Source: Siphonodentalium dalli
Lineage: Eukaryota > Mollusca > Scaphopoda > Gadilida > Siphonodentaliidae
Assembly: GCA_032622095.1 (NCBI GenBank)
Contig: CP136066.1
Span: 194,610,816 to 194,674,815, forward strand
Reading direction: 5' to 3'
DNA length: 64,000 nucleotides
Under the pieces are notes generated by a model, which saw only the letters and a list, made by a program, of their open reading frames with translations, was not told the origin of the DNA and did not search any database. A program made the translations under genes and the position numbers. The number at the start of each line of letters is the position of its first letter. Positions within the stretch are counted from its first letter, which is position 1. Below are positions 34,189-46,218 of the stretch, piece by piece.

Positions 34189-36063
34189 GCTGTTGAAGCT
34201 TTATTTGGCCGGTTTCGGCCGGTTTGTTGGGTAAAGGGTTAAAGCCCATTCATATTTTCAAGTATGCTGCTTATTTGGGTTGCTATAATTTTGATTATTT
34301 CATTTCAAATCGCTGCTTCACATTATAACAAGAGTCAATGACTGTGAGATCGTTCATCAGACTGTAAAGACTGAGAAGACAGGGACTCTGATGTCTACAA
34401 GTCAGTACATTGACAAAATCACTTAAGACAAATAGTTCTAAACATGAACATAGCTGGAGGTTCTCAGATGATCAGGGCTCTTCATCTTGAAATTTATAAA
34501 TGCACACCACTGACAAATCTCTAAACCCTTCCCTTACCCTTTTTAAACAAGACAACCAGACCACAGAACTAAGTTCACAAAATTTATGTTGCACGTCTCT
34601 ATTTTACAACTGGTACCGGTACTTCCAAGCTCTCAAACTTTTGAATATTTCCAATCTGGCATCCCCCATCAAGTTAAAAGTTGTGGCCATTGCGGTCCAA
34701 CAGTTTAACCTGAAGTAGGACTGTTGGTTTTAAAACATACTGGTTGGAAAATCAAACCGAACTATGATAACAATTCTAACCTATTTTTGGTGTGAAAATC
34801 TAATTTACAACTAATGTTGAATCAGGGATGAAATTTTGAACTGTTGAAAAAAAATTTAAAGTAGGGGGTCAAAACTCCACCCCATCTACACTCCCTCCCC
34901 ACTGCCTCAACCATTGCCCCCTACCCAGGCAGCTTAGAAATACTTAGGAATATATATATTATTATAACAGTACCAAACAGCATAGATACAGGTAGGGTTG
35001 GTGGTGAGAGTTAAATCTCTTATCGCTACCCATATTTGAACAAATGTGAATCCCCAACTACGAGATCCATTCGTCTAGTATTTTCAAAGGGTTGATTTAA
35101 GAGTTGAAGTGAATTGATTTCCCTCAAAAGTTTCCAAAAAAATTACCCCATTTGAACAAATATGAACCCAAGGACCCATTATTCTAAATATGAACCCATT
35201 CGGCCCAATGGAACGTGAGAAGAAGTTGTTTAAAGAATTACTATGGTGGGAAAGAGTTATGGTCCTAGCTTCACAACTATTTGACCTGGTGACTTCATTT
35301 GAACAAATCTGAATGTGAGTCAACTAGGGAATTCTCACCAAATATGAACCCATTCGGTCTTATGGTTCCAGAGGAGAAGATTATACTTGACGGACGGACA
35401 GACGGGTGGACGGACGGACGAGGAGTGATGACTTTGTCTCAGGTGAGCTAAAAATCACTTCAATGTGCTAGTAAATGGTAAAACCTATTTGCATCATCAT
35501 AGCATTGCTTTGGAATTATTTGTGTGCAAGTTGTTGGATATTTTCTGATCAGACTCGGTTTGAGTTCCATATATACTAAGATTGTGTTTGGTATATGGTG
35601 TTCTGAATTCTCTTCCGAAAACAGTGCTACCATGTCGCAATTATGCTTTTCCTTGCAGACCTACATGTATCAACCAACTAATAAACTTACTTTAATTCTT
35701 AAAGGAATGAACATTCCATCATATATTGGGTTTCTGTCCAATGTCGACAAAAATGCACAAGCAATCGGTATCACTGCAAATTCTGAAGGCGAACATTCTT
35801 GCACACTCTACATGAAACAAAGTTGATCAATAGGTTTAGGTGACACATTTCTGAAATTTCTTCAAAACTTCAAAATACACAGTGTAAGAAACAGTTTTAC
35901 ATTCAAGGAAACATACAATATGTCCAAAGGAACTGTTGAAGCTTACAGAATAACTTTCTTTTTGACACAACAGTGTAGTCCGTGGAATGAAGAACACAGT
36001 CTTTAAATAAGATCCTGCTAAATGACATGCACGAAGTCAACTCACTTGATACAATAGACTAGT
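34189..36063. other. Gene-free interval with a GACG-rich tail
   Basis: No coding region is supported. At about 35388-35452 a GGACGGACAGACGG tract is followed by CTCAGGTGAGCTAAAAATC. I know this kind of sequence as a dispersed tail in lophotrochozoan genomes, possibly from a non-LTR element. Two frames (34500-34718 and 35524-35826) show no family. Confidence 0.35.
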
Positions 36064-36066
36064 ATT

Positions 36067-36751
36067 CATTTACCAGACCTGTTGGAGTAAAGTTCCAAGA
36101 ATGTAGACATCATTAATTTCATTTCCTTTGGACAACCCAAATTGATCCATCATTTTTAAAAATAATCTTTCTGTCAAACTTCCTGGCACTAGTTTGGAAC
36201 TAAGTTGAGGTATCTGTTGTCGAATCGTTGCTGCTGTCATCTGCATTTCAATACTCTGTGTCCCATGGAAAAGTCTTCTAAGCTCATCATTAAAATCCTC
36301 GCAATAAAAAAGAGGAATGACACCACAGTGGCCCATGCATAATTAATTTGTCCACTAAATGTAAAATACAGTGCACGTTGAATGTGCACGCCCTTACCCC
36401 ATATACTGCACTTATCTGTGAACAGAATGATTTAAGCCATGCTTTTACTTTGGGTAGAACCTGTTTTTAAGTAGAAATTAAAATTAGAAGAAATATTGAA
36501 TTAACAAGAGTCCAGTGGTCAAGATAAATGTTTGGTAGTAATCCATAACGTATTGGAACTGTAAAATATAATAAAAGGGTCTGATATTCAGAAGCTTTCC
36601 AACGTTTCAGTTCATTGAAAGAACGAGAGCATCGGGAGACAAAATATGGTGGTTTTATAGATACAAGCCGATGATTCAATACAGTCAAATGCTTTCTAAC
36701 AGAGAAGTGTTCTTTTGAATATGATGGGCTTGTCCACATGTTAACAAACAT
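36067..36751 (-). pseudogene. EnSpm/CACTA-type transposase, decayed C-terminal region
   Basis: Three pieces in different frames follow the order of metazoan EnSpm/CACTA-like transposases. First (36751-36467) RSFNELKRWKASEYQTLLLY and a following IRYGLLPNIYLDHW. Next (about 36466-36340) a frame with TFNVHCILHLVDKL and HGPLW. Last (36336-36070) FYCEDFNDELRRLFHGTQSI. The family equivalents are wKasE(y/w)r-LLY, NVH-LLHL, GPLW and (F/Y)ED-N--L---HGT. At least two frame changes make it non-functional. The N-terminal catalytic part is absent here. Confidence 0.75.
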
Positions 36752-36917
36752 TTTGGTAACACCTAATAAAACACAATATAATCAAATGTCACAGAATTGA
36801 TAAGATCAAATCCATAAAGTTTTGACAAAATTGAAGGATCTTTAACACCAAATTTTGATGGTAAGTTGGAATGTTCACTGCATATGTTGTAGTGGTAAGT
36901 TCTTGCAAAACCTTCGA

Positions 36918-37170
36918 GTTAAAACAGTTGTGAAACAGTTTACTCTATGCTGAATTACATTTTGTTATTCCAAAGTGGAAACAGCTATTAGCCAGTTACA
37001 CTGTAAAATAGCTGTCTATTTAATTACCATAGAAAAGAAACAAAGTTAAAACAGTTATAAAACAGTTTACTCTATAATGTCTATTGAATTCACATTTTGT
37101 TTTTTTCAAAGTGCAAACAGCTATTAGTCAGTTACACTGTATAATAGCTGTCTATTTAATTAACAGAAAA
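36918..37170. repeat. Repeat of about 124 bp, two units (left set)
   Basis: Both units contain AAACAGTTTACTCTAT, GTGGAAACAGCTATTAG and CAGTTACACTGTAAAATAGC-like phrases. Two more units follow at 38701-38915; the set is split by about 1.5 kb (37192-38698). Next to the transposase relic, these could be subterminal repeats of the EnSpm element. Confidence 0.65.
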
Positions 37171-37191
37171 GAAACAGAGTTAAAACACTTA

Positions 37192-38698
37192 TAATTACAA
37201 CTACTTTCGCTTTGACTAAAATGCGTGCATTTGATTGGTCAAGGCCCTTTGATACGCTTGGTAGCGACAATATCTATCAGTGGAGGGAAGTGTCGTTTCC
37301 CACATCACTGGGGGTAGTGATACCTTAAAAAGTTCGCAAACCAAGTCGAATATCCATGGGGCGAATTTACCCGGAATTTTATTTTGTCCACCAATCAAAT
37401 CGCAATAAATCACTTCCGTTTCTAGTGGTAACGCAAGACGCCAAATATCAGCGAAAAATTATCGCCGATTAAAGGTACGGTTGGCCTTGGTGGTGGGTAT
37501 CCTGAGAAAATATTTCCACCCGTCAAAAACCGCCACAAACAGAAAGAACATAAGAATGTAGACAGACATTTTCCGTATACAAATAAGAATTATCGCATAA
37601 ACAGTATGTTATTGTCAAATGTTTGACCATTGTTATGTAAACAAAAGCATAAAAAGTTACTTTTCTGGTGTTTGTTTATATAATGATGGTAAACATAAAG
37701 AGCGTTCTTTGTTGATGAATTCCTGATATGGAACTAATAAAGAGCGTTTATGCCATTTGTGTGTGATTAACAAGTAGCATTGTGCTGTCTTCTGTAACAC
37801 AATCAGGCTCTTGCTTAGGTAAAATATAGTAGGTCTTTATGATAACATGCTGTTTACGTGATGGTCATGGTATATATGAACGAAACTGTATGCGTTTTAA
37901 TGGTTTTCTGTTTACGGTGATTAGAACAAATATGAATATTTTCGACAACTAAGGCCTCACGTGCCTTTAAACAGCAAAATAGTACATTAATTAATTTATT
38001 TGGGGATAAAAGAATGTATTACATAACTATTCCACCATTAGTATTAGCATTTATCCAGTTTCGTGCCAATAATAATATGACATGGCAGTGGTCATGAGAG
38101 CATAGAATGCACATTTGTAGCGACTGTTTACTTTTCGAGTCGCCGGAGACAACAAATTCGGTGGCGAAGTTTGAGAACACCGCTTCGGAATTGCTATCGA
38201 ATCGGACTGCCTTTATGACAATACATGTTCTAGAATCGTTTTAAATAAGTGAAATTTACACCAGCAAGTACAGTTTAATAGTTTACGGGTGTGGTCTCTT
38301 GCTTTTGTGTAGTTGGAATGTCGGAAACAGCGATCGAATTGTGTGTGTTCATCTCTAACTTCCGGTCGGTCGCCCAATTTATTCTCGACCCAATTTCCCA
38401 TTTCGGTTAAAAGATCAGCTGAGTCCAGACACAAATATCACTTGGGTATTTTTACTATTTTAGTGTTTTTAATATAGTTTCTTTAAAAAGAACTTGTTTA
38501 ATCACCAACTAATATGCGGATTGTCGTAATTATAAGCAATCAACGTCGTTTTCGATGCATCTGTCGGCGTATAGAAGTGTCGGATGCCGAACTACATACT
38601 TTGTATAATTTCGCTTCGCGAAATTATACAGTATGTAATTCGGCATCCGACACTTATATACGCCGACAGATGCATCGAAAACGACGTTGATTGCATAT
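37192..38698. mobile_element. 1.5-kb insertion splitting the 124-bp repeat set
   Basis: The repeat unit stops at about 37190 (ACTTATA) and resumes at about 38699 (TATGAAACAGTT), suggesting an insert with a TA-type target. Its right end is the long palindrome at 38531-38700. No coding domain is recognised within; it includes the motif TAAAGAGCGTT near 37695 and 37738. The edges are uncertain by a few bases. Confidence 0.4.
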
Positions 38699-38700
38699 AT
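38531..38700. repeat. Near-perfect 170-bp palindrome
   Basis: The left arm contains CAATCAACGTCGTTTTCGAT and GTCGGATGCCGAA, and the right arm repeats both as the reverse complement. The centre is AATTTCGCTTCGCGAAATT. Only a few mismatches and one short offset are seen over arms of about 80 bp. TA lies at both ends. It could be a hairpin MITE or a structural end of the surrounding insertion. Confidence 0.85.
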
Positions 38701-38915
38701 GAAACAGTTTACTCTATATATGCTGAATTTACATTTTGTTTTTCCAAAGTTGAAACAGGTATTAGCCAGTTACACTGTAAAATAGCTATCTATTTAATTA
38801 CCATAGAAATAAAACAGAGTTAAAACAAAAGTTATGAAACAGTTTACTCTATATATGCTGAATTAACATTTTTTTAAAGTGGAAACAGCTATTAGCCAGT
38901 TACACTGTAAACTAA
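38701..38915. repeat. Repeat of about 124 bp, two units (right set)
   Basis: These are the same units as 36918-37170, resuming just after the palindrome, with GAAACAGTTTACTCTATAT and CAGTTACACTGTAAAATAGC. Confidence 0.65.
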
Positions 38916-38927
38916 GACATCAACACA

Positions 38928-39240
38928 ACAGTTATACTGTATGTGGCTGTAATGACAGCTACATCCCAGCTAGATATGACAGCCACAAAACAGTTACACT
39001 GTAATATGACTGTAATGACAGCTACATCCCAGCTACATATGACAACCACAAAACAGTTACATAACATACTGTGATGTGACTGTTATAACAGCTACATCCC
39101 AGCTACATATGACAGCCACAAAACAGTGACACTATAATATAACTAATGACAGCTACATCCCAGCTACATATGACAGCCACAAAACAGTTACACGGTAATT
39201 TGGCTGTAATGACCGCTACCTTACAGTTACTAATTCCAGT
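38928..39240. repeat. Tandem repeat of about 62 bp, five units
   Basis: Units contain AATGACAGCTACATCCCAGC, TACATATGACAGCCACAAAA and CAGTTACACTGTAATATGAC. The array runs on into ACAGCT-rich sequence ending near 39417 with TTTTGACAGGGGGTGT. On the minus strand that end reads CACCCCCTGTCAAAATACAG, a possible EnSpm-type CAC terminus with subterminal repeats behind it. Confidence 0.7.
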
Positions 39241-39420
39241 CATATAACAGATACACTGTAACATGACTGTCATGTTACAGTTATTGATTTCAGATAACTT
39301 ACAGCTAAGCTGTTTAATAACTGTTTAAAAAAAAAATACAGCTACAAAACAGCTATAAAACAGCGATAAAAAAGTGTAGCTTTAAAAAAAACAGCTTGGC
39401 TGTATTTTGACAGGGGGTGT

Positions 39421-42279
39421 CATATATGCATTGGTTCGATTGGTACACAAATCTTGCGCGTCGGCATCGTGCACAATGTATCATGCACGGAATTTGTTGT
39501 CGTTTGGGCGTATTTATAGTTGCCGAGATGATCATGCGCGCTTCAAATTTTTCTAACACGTGTAATCTTGTATTGAAGACAGCACAGTAAACACGAATTA
39601 CATGTAGGAGGAACGTACGAGATAGCTACATATGTAGCCTTACGAATAGTGCTTTAAATAATGAAATTAAACATTCTAGTGCTATATTATTGATCATATA
39701 AAACATTTTTTACAGCAACGCCGACAGACAGTTTTCACATTTTGATAGTTTAGAAAGGGAGACCTGCCAGCATGCAAAATATGAACATGCTTCAAATGTT
39801 GACACGTGACCACTCCCAAACTAACTTTGAACAACTGCATATGCATGGAGACGTCAATCAAAACCTATCATCGGACACAACGATTATTGTGTATGTTATT
39901 TACTTGTTATTATCCTGTATATACATGTATGTGAAATGATTCCACTCGAAGAACACTGCGATATTTACACTGAGCACCCTTGAAATAGGAATTGTCCTGT
40001 TTCGGGTTAGTGCTGCTGAATATGTTCTTGTTCTCAGGGAAGATATATAGTCCACGGCATATGTTGATTATGGACACACTTATATGTGCGTGTTTGTTTA
40101 ATTACTTTTCGACGGATGTATATAACCAGTTGTGATTGACCCCCTCCCATGGCACCTGACGCATGGTGATTAGTTACTATAGACGAGCATCATTGTTGTC
40201 ACGCAACAACCCAATTATTGAAAACTACCCACCACTGTCATCATCTCTCGACTTCATCTGTCCCCCTCCTCTGGTCTTCTAGTTTCTCCTCCCCTCTCGC
40301 TCTCTCTGCCTCCTGATATCCCTAACACTATCTTCTCCCTTTTTAACTCAAATTCAGTTATCCATATTTTCGTTTATCCTAAAACCATTATTTCCAGGTC
40401 TGACCTATACCCCCCCCCCCTCACTTAATGGGGACGGGGCATGTAGCCACAGATGAGAATGCTTCATATAAGCCATCGGGCTTGTGTCTGATCCTCGTTT
40501 CCATACACTTACTCTCTATTTTGCATATATGTTCATTTGTATATTATGCTATTTGTTTGGTTTGCAAATAAAAATAGGTTTACATTAAGTGGCATACAAC
40601 ATACACATTTAGTTTAGAATCTCCTTCGCGGTTGTTGACTATACTAGACTATATTTTGCCTAATATAGGCTATTCGGATTCATTATCCAAATTTGTCAAG
40701 CATCAAAGTAATTCCTTGTCTATACTATTTCATTGGAAACAACCCAAGTACAGAAGTAGTAACATTTAGATGAATCAAGTTCTGGATGTGATTCAGACAA
40801 AATGTTACCATGGTCAACTGAATCAAAAGCCAACATAAGACCTGGGCCAAGATCCTTTGAGATTTTGAAATGTTCCTGATGATCTAGGAAATTAATTTGT
40901 GCTGATTTGAGCCAATGTTTTAGCAATGTTGAAATTGCAACTTACACCGGAGATCGATTTGGAAAAAAAAAATGCTCAGCCTCAAATATCGTAGCCCAGT
41001 ATCCAGATAGGGGGGAATTTGTTCGATGATACTTGGATAGTGTCATGTGATGGTGCTTTAGTTATTTCCTCCCTGGAAACAGTTTTAGAAAGAGCTGACG
41101 ATGTAAGGTCAATTGTTAATTCGTCGCGTCAGAACTAAGCTGTTCTATCTACATTTTGACGGGAAAATGAGATATTGGTACCTTTCGATTCGGTGCGGGA
41201 TTTCCTGTCCGAAAATTACCAGGTATCGTGTCTAACGTATACCAAATGTGAATGATAGGCTGTGTAAATCTGTTTCATCTCAAAAGATTTTGAGATGAAA
41301 CAGATAGAATATATATCTGTGTACCAATGAATCTATTTATTTTGTACCGCGTGAATAAATAAATTTCAGTGCTAAAATGTATCTCCGACCTTCAATATAA
41401 AGCAATGGAACCGAACTTAGCAGAGTGCCAGCGAAGTGACTAGTTGAAAATAATGCTTTCTCACTCCTAGGTGTGAACATCTTATTTCAAGGATAATTAT
41501 TTGGTTAAATAACAGAAAACGGCGTTATTTGGGATTTTTGCACGTTTATACGATTGAAAAACACGAAAACCACTCTAGCACGGAATAAAAACAGAAATGT
41601 TTACACAGATTGCTCTATCTCCAAAGTGTTATTTCGTGATTACACCCAAGATATCATATGTTGTATCTCGAAACTCGTCATATACATGTAACAGTATTTT
41701 TACACCAGCTATCACAGCTATCATACCCGCTGTGTACTATCTTCCAAAACAGAATGAGAACACGTGAACTAATAATGCTTTATTCTCTGATCCAGGTTAC
41801 ATGGTAGGACATTGAGACATAAGTATATACAAAGAACCGGGGGGGGGTCAAAACTTTAAACTCATAATGTGATGAAAATGAGAGCGTTTTAGTCACATTA
41901 TCGATTCACAATGAGGCGATTCTAAGCAGAGTATGTGCGGACAATGAAACAAAAAAGCCAACTCACGACTGTTCAGGTGTACGCTCTACATATGTCACTA
42001 TGGCCCGCGCCATAAAACGAAATACCTGCTGTATTAACTTATTTCAGAATCAAATAATCACATTATGTACCTATTTTACATTAAACGTCGATTATCTGCG
42101 TATTTGTTCGATAATATGTTGGCATAATTATCAACACTGCGCAGCAATGACACATCTTCTGAACACAATATTTGACAGGAACATCTCTTCACAACCTACT
42201 AGGGTGGTTAGTCTCCGGCAAACCTGGGAATCCCATGTAGGCCAAGGCTGTCCCACTGTTTGTCCGAGACGAACACCAA
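39421..42279. other. Gene-free interval
   Basis: No gene is supported. A pyrimidine-rich stretch (40240-40330) leads to a C tract and ends with TTTGCAAATAAAAATAGG (about 40559), perhaps a retroelement or transcript 3' end. A perfect 18-bp hairpin lies at 41268-41305. A minus-strand frame at 40720-40926 has a short FDSVDH-like run but no other RT feature. Confidence 0.35.
41268..41305. repeat. Perfect 18-bp-arm hairpin
   Basis: ATCTGTTTCATCTCAAAA and its exact reverse complement are separated by GA. It is isolated in gene-free sequence, with a short T-rich flank only. Confidence 0.8.
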
Positions 42280-42460
42280 CTAATCCTGGATAGGTTGGAG
42301 ACCTTCCGTCTCTGGATCCACAAAGCCACCAACCAACGGGTTGACAACTTCGAACTCATCGCTATACAAAAGAACATATAGCATTCTTAACAACGAATTC
42401 CGCGCGATTCTTAAAATATAGTCCATCATGATAGCCTCGTAATACACCATCTCCTTGATA
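42280..42460 (-). pseudogene. Possible EnSpm/CACTA transposase fragment
   Basis: A minus-strand frame includes VLLYSDEFEVVNPL, which resembles the conserved (Y/F)-DEFEVVNPLG segment of metazoan EnSpm/CACTA transposases. Sequence beyond it does not follow the family, and the frame stops soon after. It is a short relic, unconnected to the larger relic at 36 kb as far as can be seen. Confidence 0.4.
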
Positions 42461-42914
42461 TGTGTCAAGCTCCATGCAGAGAAGTCCCTTACGCGGGACT
42501 TAACGCTTCCATCGCCTACACTTAATGTGAACAAATTTATTTGAAACTTTTGTAGGTTACAATTCATTCTGCATTATTCTGAGAAACTGAACTGTCCATA
42601 TTCATTTAAAAAATGTCTCGATAAAGCCAGAATGAATTGTAACTGACAAAACACTTCAATAAAAAATGTTAGATTTAATTAAGAAAATGCACATGCCGGC
42701 AGCGTTCATACGTAGCGTAGCAAGGGGACTAAACTGTTTTGCAGCTTGGATATCTGTATCTATATCAGCCATCATTACAGGAATTTTAAGAATAGCCTCC
42801 AGTTGATCTTTGAGAGGAATATATTGGAGAAAATATGCAACTCGTTTCTCTTCAACTGTTTAGTAAGAAAGTTTCTCACTTGTAACCATTACGAAGAAAT
42901 ATTTCCTTTATCTA

Positions 42915-43830
42915 TCTATTATATATTTTGGAAGATCTGTGTGTGTGTGTGTGTGTGTGTGTTTGTGTGTGTGTTCGCGATGAACTCGAAAACGACCGTG
43001 CCGATTTCGATGAAACTTGGTATGTGGTGGTATTTGCGCCTATTAATTTTCAGATCCGAGCTCAACTTTTCACGTGCCGAGGTCAAATCTGTTTTTACGC
43101 TGTGTTACGGGACTTTCATTTGAGTTCGGTGCTTACAAATCGATTCGAAACAGCGCGAATAATAAAATGCCAGTCATAATAATGACACTGTGAGAATCTT
43201 TCGTGTTTCCTCTTTCCAACGATACATAATGCGTATGTATCCGTTTTAGTTATCTGCCTCAATTATCAAGAAGAAGTGGTACTATCTTCCATCAGGATAA
43301 AAACAATGCGTAACTTCTATGACGTCGTTAGAGGTCATATATAACGTTAGATCACGTTAACGCTTAACCGGCCGATGCATTTGACTGTTTCAGACGTCTT
43401 GGCGATATATCGGGCACCGATGGTAATTTATCTTTACGTTGAAACTTGATAATTAATGAGCGTGTTGTTGAGTCGTTTCCGGCCGAAGGCCGGGTAGGAT
43501 GGTCGGAACGCATTGTGCAATTCCCTTCACCCTTTCTTGACATTTTCGATGAAAATCGATTGTTGAGGCTGTTGTATTTGGAGGAATGAGCGTGTGTATA
43601 TGAGGCGCGTTTATATACTTGAGTGGAAATCAAATCGGGTTAAACTGGCGGATTTTTACGGACGAAATTTGATGCATAGGGTATCTCGGTATCCGCTGGG
43701 CCGATTTCCCGGTATCCGCTGGGCCGATTTCCACCATTTTTGGGGTGTTGGTGTTTGACCCCACCCGACCTTGACCTTCAAAATGGTCAATTCAAGGTCA
43801 AAGCCCGGACGAAGTCGGGTCACCTTCTAG
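42915..43830 (+). mobile_element. Helitron array unit A (family 1, 916 bp)
   Basis: It begins TCTATTATATATTTTGGAAG after A42914 and ends CTTCTAG with the GCCCGGAC-GAA-GTCGGG hairpin. A TG microsatellite follows the start. Its middle (about 43040-43640) is not shared with the 30.5-kb pair but is partly shared with unit B. It may contain captured host sequence, including a 90-codon minus frame at 43364-43633 of unknown kind. Confidence 0.8.
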
Positions 43831-44527
43831 TCTATTATATATTTTTGAAAGATCTGTGTGTGTGTGTGTCTGTGTGTTCGCGATGGACTCGATAACGGCC
43901 GACCCGATTTCGATGAAACTTGGTATGTGGGGGTATTTTCTGTCGGGAACGGGCATAGGCCTATTAATTTTCAGATCCGAGCTCAACTTTTCACGTGCCG
44001 AGGTAAAATCTGTTTTTACGCCGTTTTGCGCTAATATATTTCAGTTCGGTGCTCACAAATCGATTCGATATAGCGCGAATAATAAATTGCCAGTCATATA
44101 ATTTGCACGGTTAGAATCTGTGGCGCTTCATCTTTCCAATGATGTATCACACGCCTGTGTACGTTTAAAGTTTCTACCTTAATTATCGGGAAGAACGCAG
44201 GACCATGCTTCGCTCATCGAAAAACATTGCGTAAATATATTACGCCATCAACAGATCGTGACGTGATCGCGTTAACTCTTAACCGGCCGATGTCGCGTTA
44301 ACTCATCACCGACCGAGGTATCCGCAAATGACATTGGGCTTTATATCTCGGAAACGGGTGGAGCTATCGACTTGAAATTTGGTATGTGAATGTATCTTGC
44401 CCCGGATACGAATTTTATCGGGTCGCCGAGCTTCGCGCATGCGCAGACCAGATCTCGGAAACGGGTGGAGCTATCGACTTGAAATTTGGTTTTTGAATAG
44501 CCCGGACGAAGTCGGGTCACCTTCTAG
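43831..44527 (+). mobile_element. Helitron array unit B (composite of families 1 and 3, 697 bp)
   Basis: It abuts unit A as CTAG-TC. The 5' part is family 1, like unit A. The 3' part contains family-3 text (CTCGGAAACGGGTGGAGCTA, CGCGCATGCGCA), while the end is the family-1 hairpin and CTAG. Confidence 0.8.
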
Positions 44528-45516
44528 TACTATATATTTTGAGACTTCGTATATATATATGTGTGTGTGTACTTAATAGAATCGAAAACGACTGCAGCCA
44601 TCGATCTCAAATTTCGTATATAAGTGTAAAAACACACGAACACCGTAGTTGTCGCGTTTTGGAGAAGCTCTAGCATCTGCAGAGAGATATACGGGAACAA
44701 TAATTTTGAGTGGTTTCCTATGCGGGAGATTTATTGGATGCCATAGTACTCTTACAACATCATTGTTATAGTATGTATGACACTTAGGTCAGGGCTTAGG
44801 GGGGGGGGTAGTTAGTGTGGATATAGGCATAATGCTTCTCAGAAATCCCGGTTACAAACCAACACTCACAATTTCGTATTTACGCAAACGCAACGTTATC
44901 GCTCGAAATTTATTATGCAGAGAGATATACGGGAACAAGTGCTTTCCTATTTTTAGAACGCAACACATGATACCAAACAAAATTACGTCGCGTTGGTGAT
45001 CGGGTTCACGACGGGATTACTTGACGGTCCGCTCTTTGCGATGATGGGGTTCACGACGGGATTAACTTTGCGGGACTATTGACCATCTCGTAAGGGTGGA
45101 CAACCTCTGTCAGGGGCTGCCCAATGGCCACGGGCAGGTTAAAACAAATCATACCTCTTTTGTGTTCCTAAGAACGCGGATCGGGTAAGTTTTTCCGCCC
45201 TAGGTGAGCTCAAACTTCGTATATAAGTGTAAAAACACACGGGGATCGTCGACGTCGCATTGTGTGAAACATTCTTATGTCTGTCGTTCCTAGGAACGGG
45301 GGAATTTTTCATCGGGTCAGTCTTAACCTTCAAACGGGTTCCCACAAATTATATATTGTGACCCCGACATGACCTTGACCTTGAAAATGATCAATTCAAG
45401 GTCAAATCGGGTAAAATATTGAAAAACCCAATATTAACTCATTGAAAAACAGAAACAAAACATAAAACATTGTCATGTTTCTGACCAAGCACGCCAGTGG
45501 CGGGCTAACCTGCTAG
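44528..45516 (+). mobile_element. Helitron array unit C (family 2, 989 bp)
   Basis: It starts TACTATATATTTTGAGACTT, lacking the usual TCTA, and ends CGCCAGTGGCGGGCTAACCT then GCTAG. It includes the 110-bp block shared with 14455-14570 (about 44757-44872). The segment at 45357-45420 is family-1-like, with paired GGTCAAGGTCA. Confidence 0.75.
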
Positions 45517-46218
45517 TCTATCTCATATATATTTTGAAGACCTCTGTCTGTTTGTCTGTTTGTATGTATGTTTGTCTGTCATTTATACAAATCTACGATT
45601 CTCGACCGATCGGGACGAAACTTGGTACGTGCGTGTAGTTTGACCAGGCGGTGGACGTTGTCGTATTGGCGAGTCCGTGCGGCGCCCGCGCAGCGCATGC
45701 GCAGACGAGATCTCGGAAACGGGTGGAGCTATCGACTTGAAATTTGCTATGTGAATGTATCTTGCCCCGGATACGAATTTTATCGGGTCGCCGAGCCCGT
45801 GCGACGCCAGCTTCGCGCATGAGCAGACGAGATCTCGGAAACGGGTGGAGCTATCGACTTGAAATTTGCTATGTGAATGTATCTTGCCCCGGATAAAAAA
45901 AAATTTCGGGTCGCCGAGCCCGTGCGACGCCAGCTTCCCGCATGCGCAGACGAGATCTCGGAAACGGGTGGAGCTATCGACTTGAAATGTGGTATGTGAA
46001 TGTATCTTGCCCCGGATACGAATTTTATCGGGTCGCCGAGCCCGTGCGACGCCAGCTTCGCGCATGAGCAGACGAGATCTCGGAAACGGGTGGAGCTATC
46101 GACTTGAAATTTGGTTTTTGAATAGCCCGGACAACGTCGGGCTGGGTAGAGCTGGTGAAGCTATCGACTTGAAATTTGGTTTTTGAATAGCCCGGACAAC
46201 GTCGGGCTCATCGGCTAG
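45517..46218 (+). mobile_element. Helitron array unit D (family 3, 702 bp)
   Basis: It starts TCTATCTCATATATATTTTG, followed by a TCTG/TTTG microsatellite and GATTCTCGACCGATCGGGAC. Then come four tandem modules of about 125 bp with CTCGGAAACGGGTGGAGCTA. It ends with the GCCCGGAC-AAC-GTCGGGC hairpin and TCATCGGCTAG. Confidence 0.8.

Noticed and set aside
40720-40926. Possible reverse transcriptase fragment (FDSVDH-like)
   Set aside because: One short resemblance only; no other RT block before or after it in any frame.
42189-42300. snRNA- or tRNA-like stretch near TCTCCGGCAAACCTGGGAATC
   Set aside because: No cloverleaf or internal promoter boxes could be built; it is probably part of a decayed coding relic.
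45583-46065. 160-codon minus frame with repeated VDSSTRFRDLVCA-like units
   Set aside because: It is a by-product of family-3 modules of about 125 bp that happen to be open on both strands.
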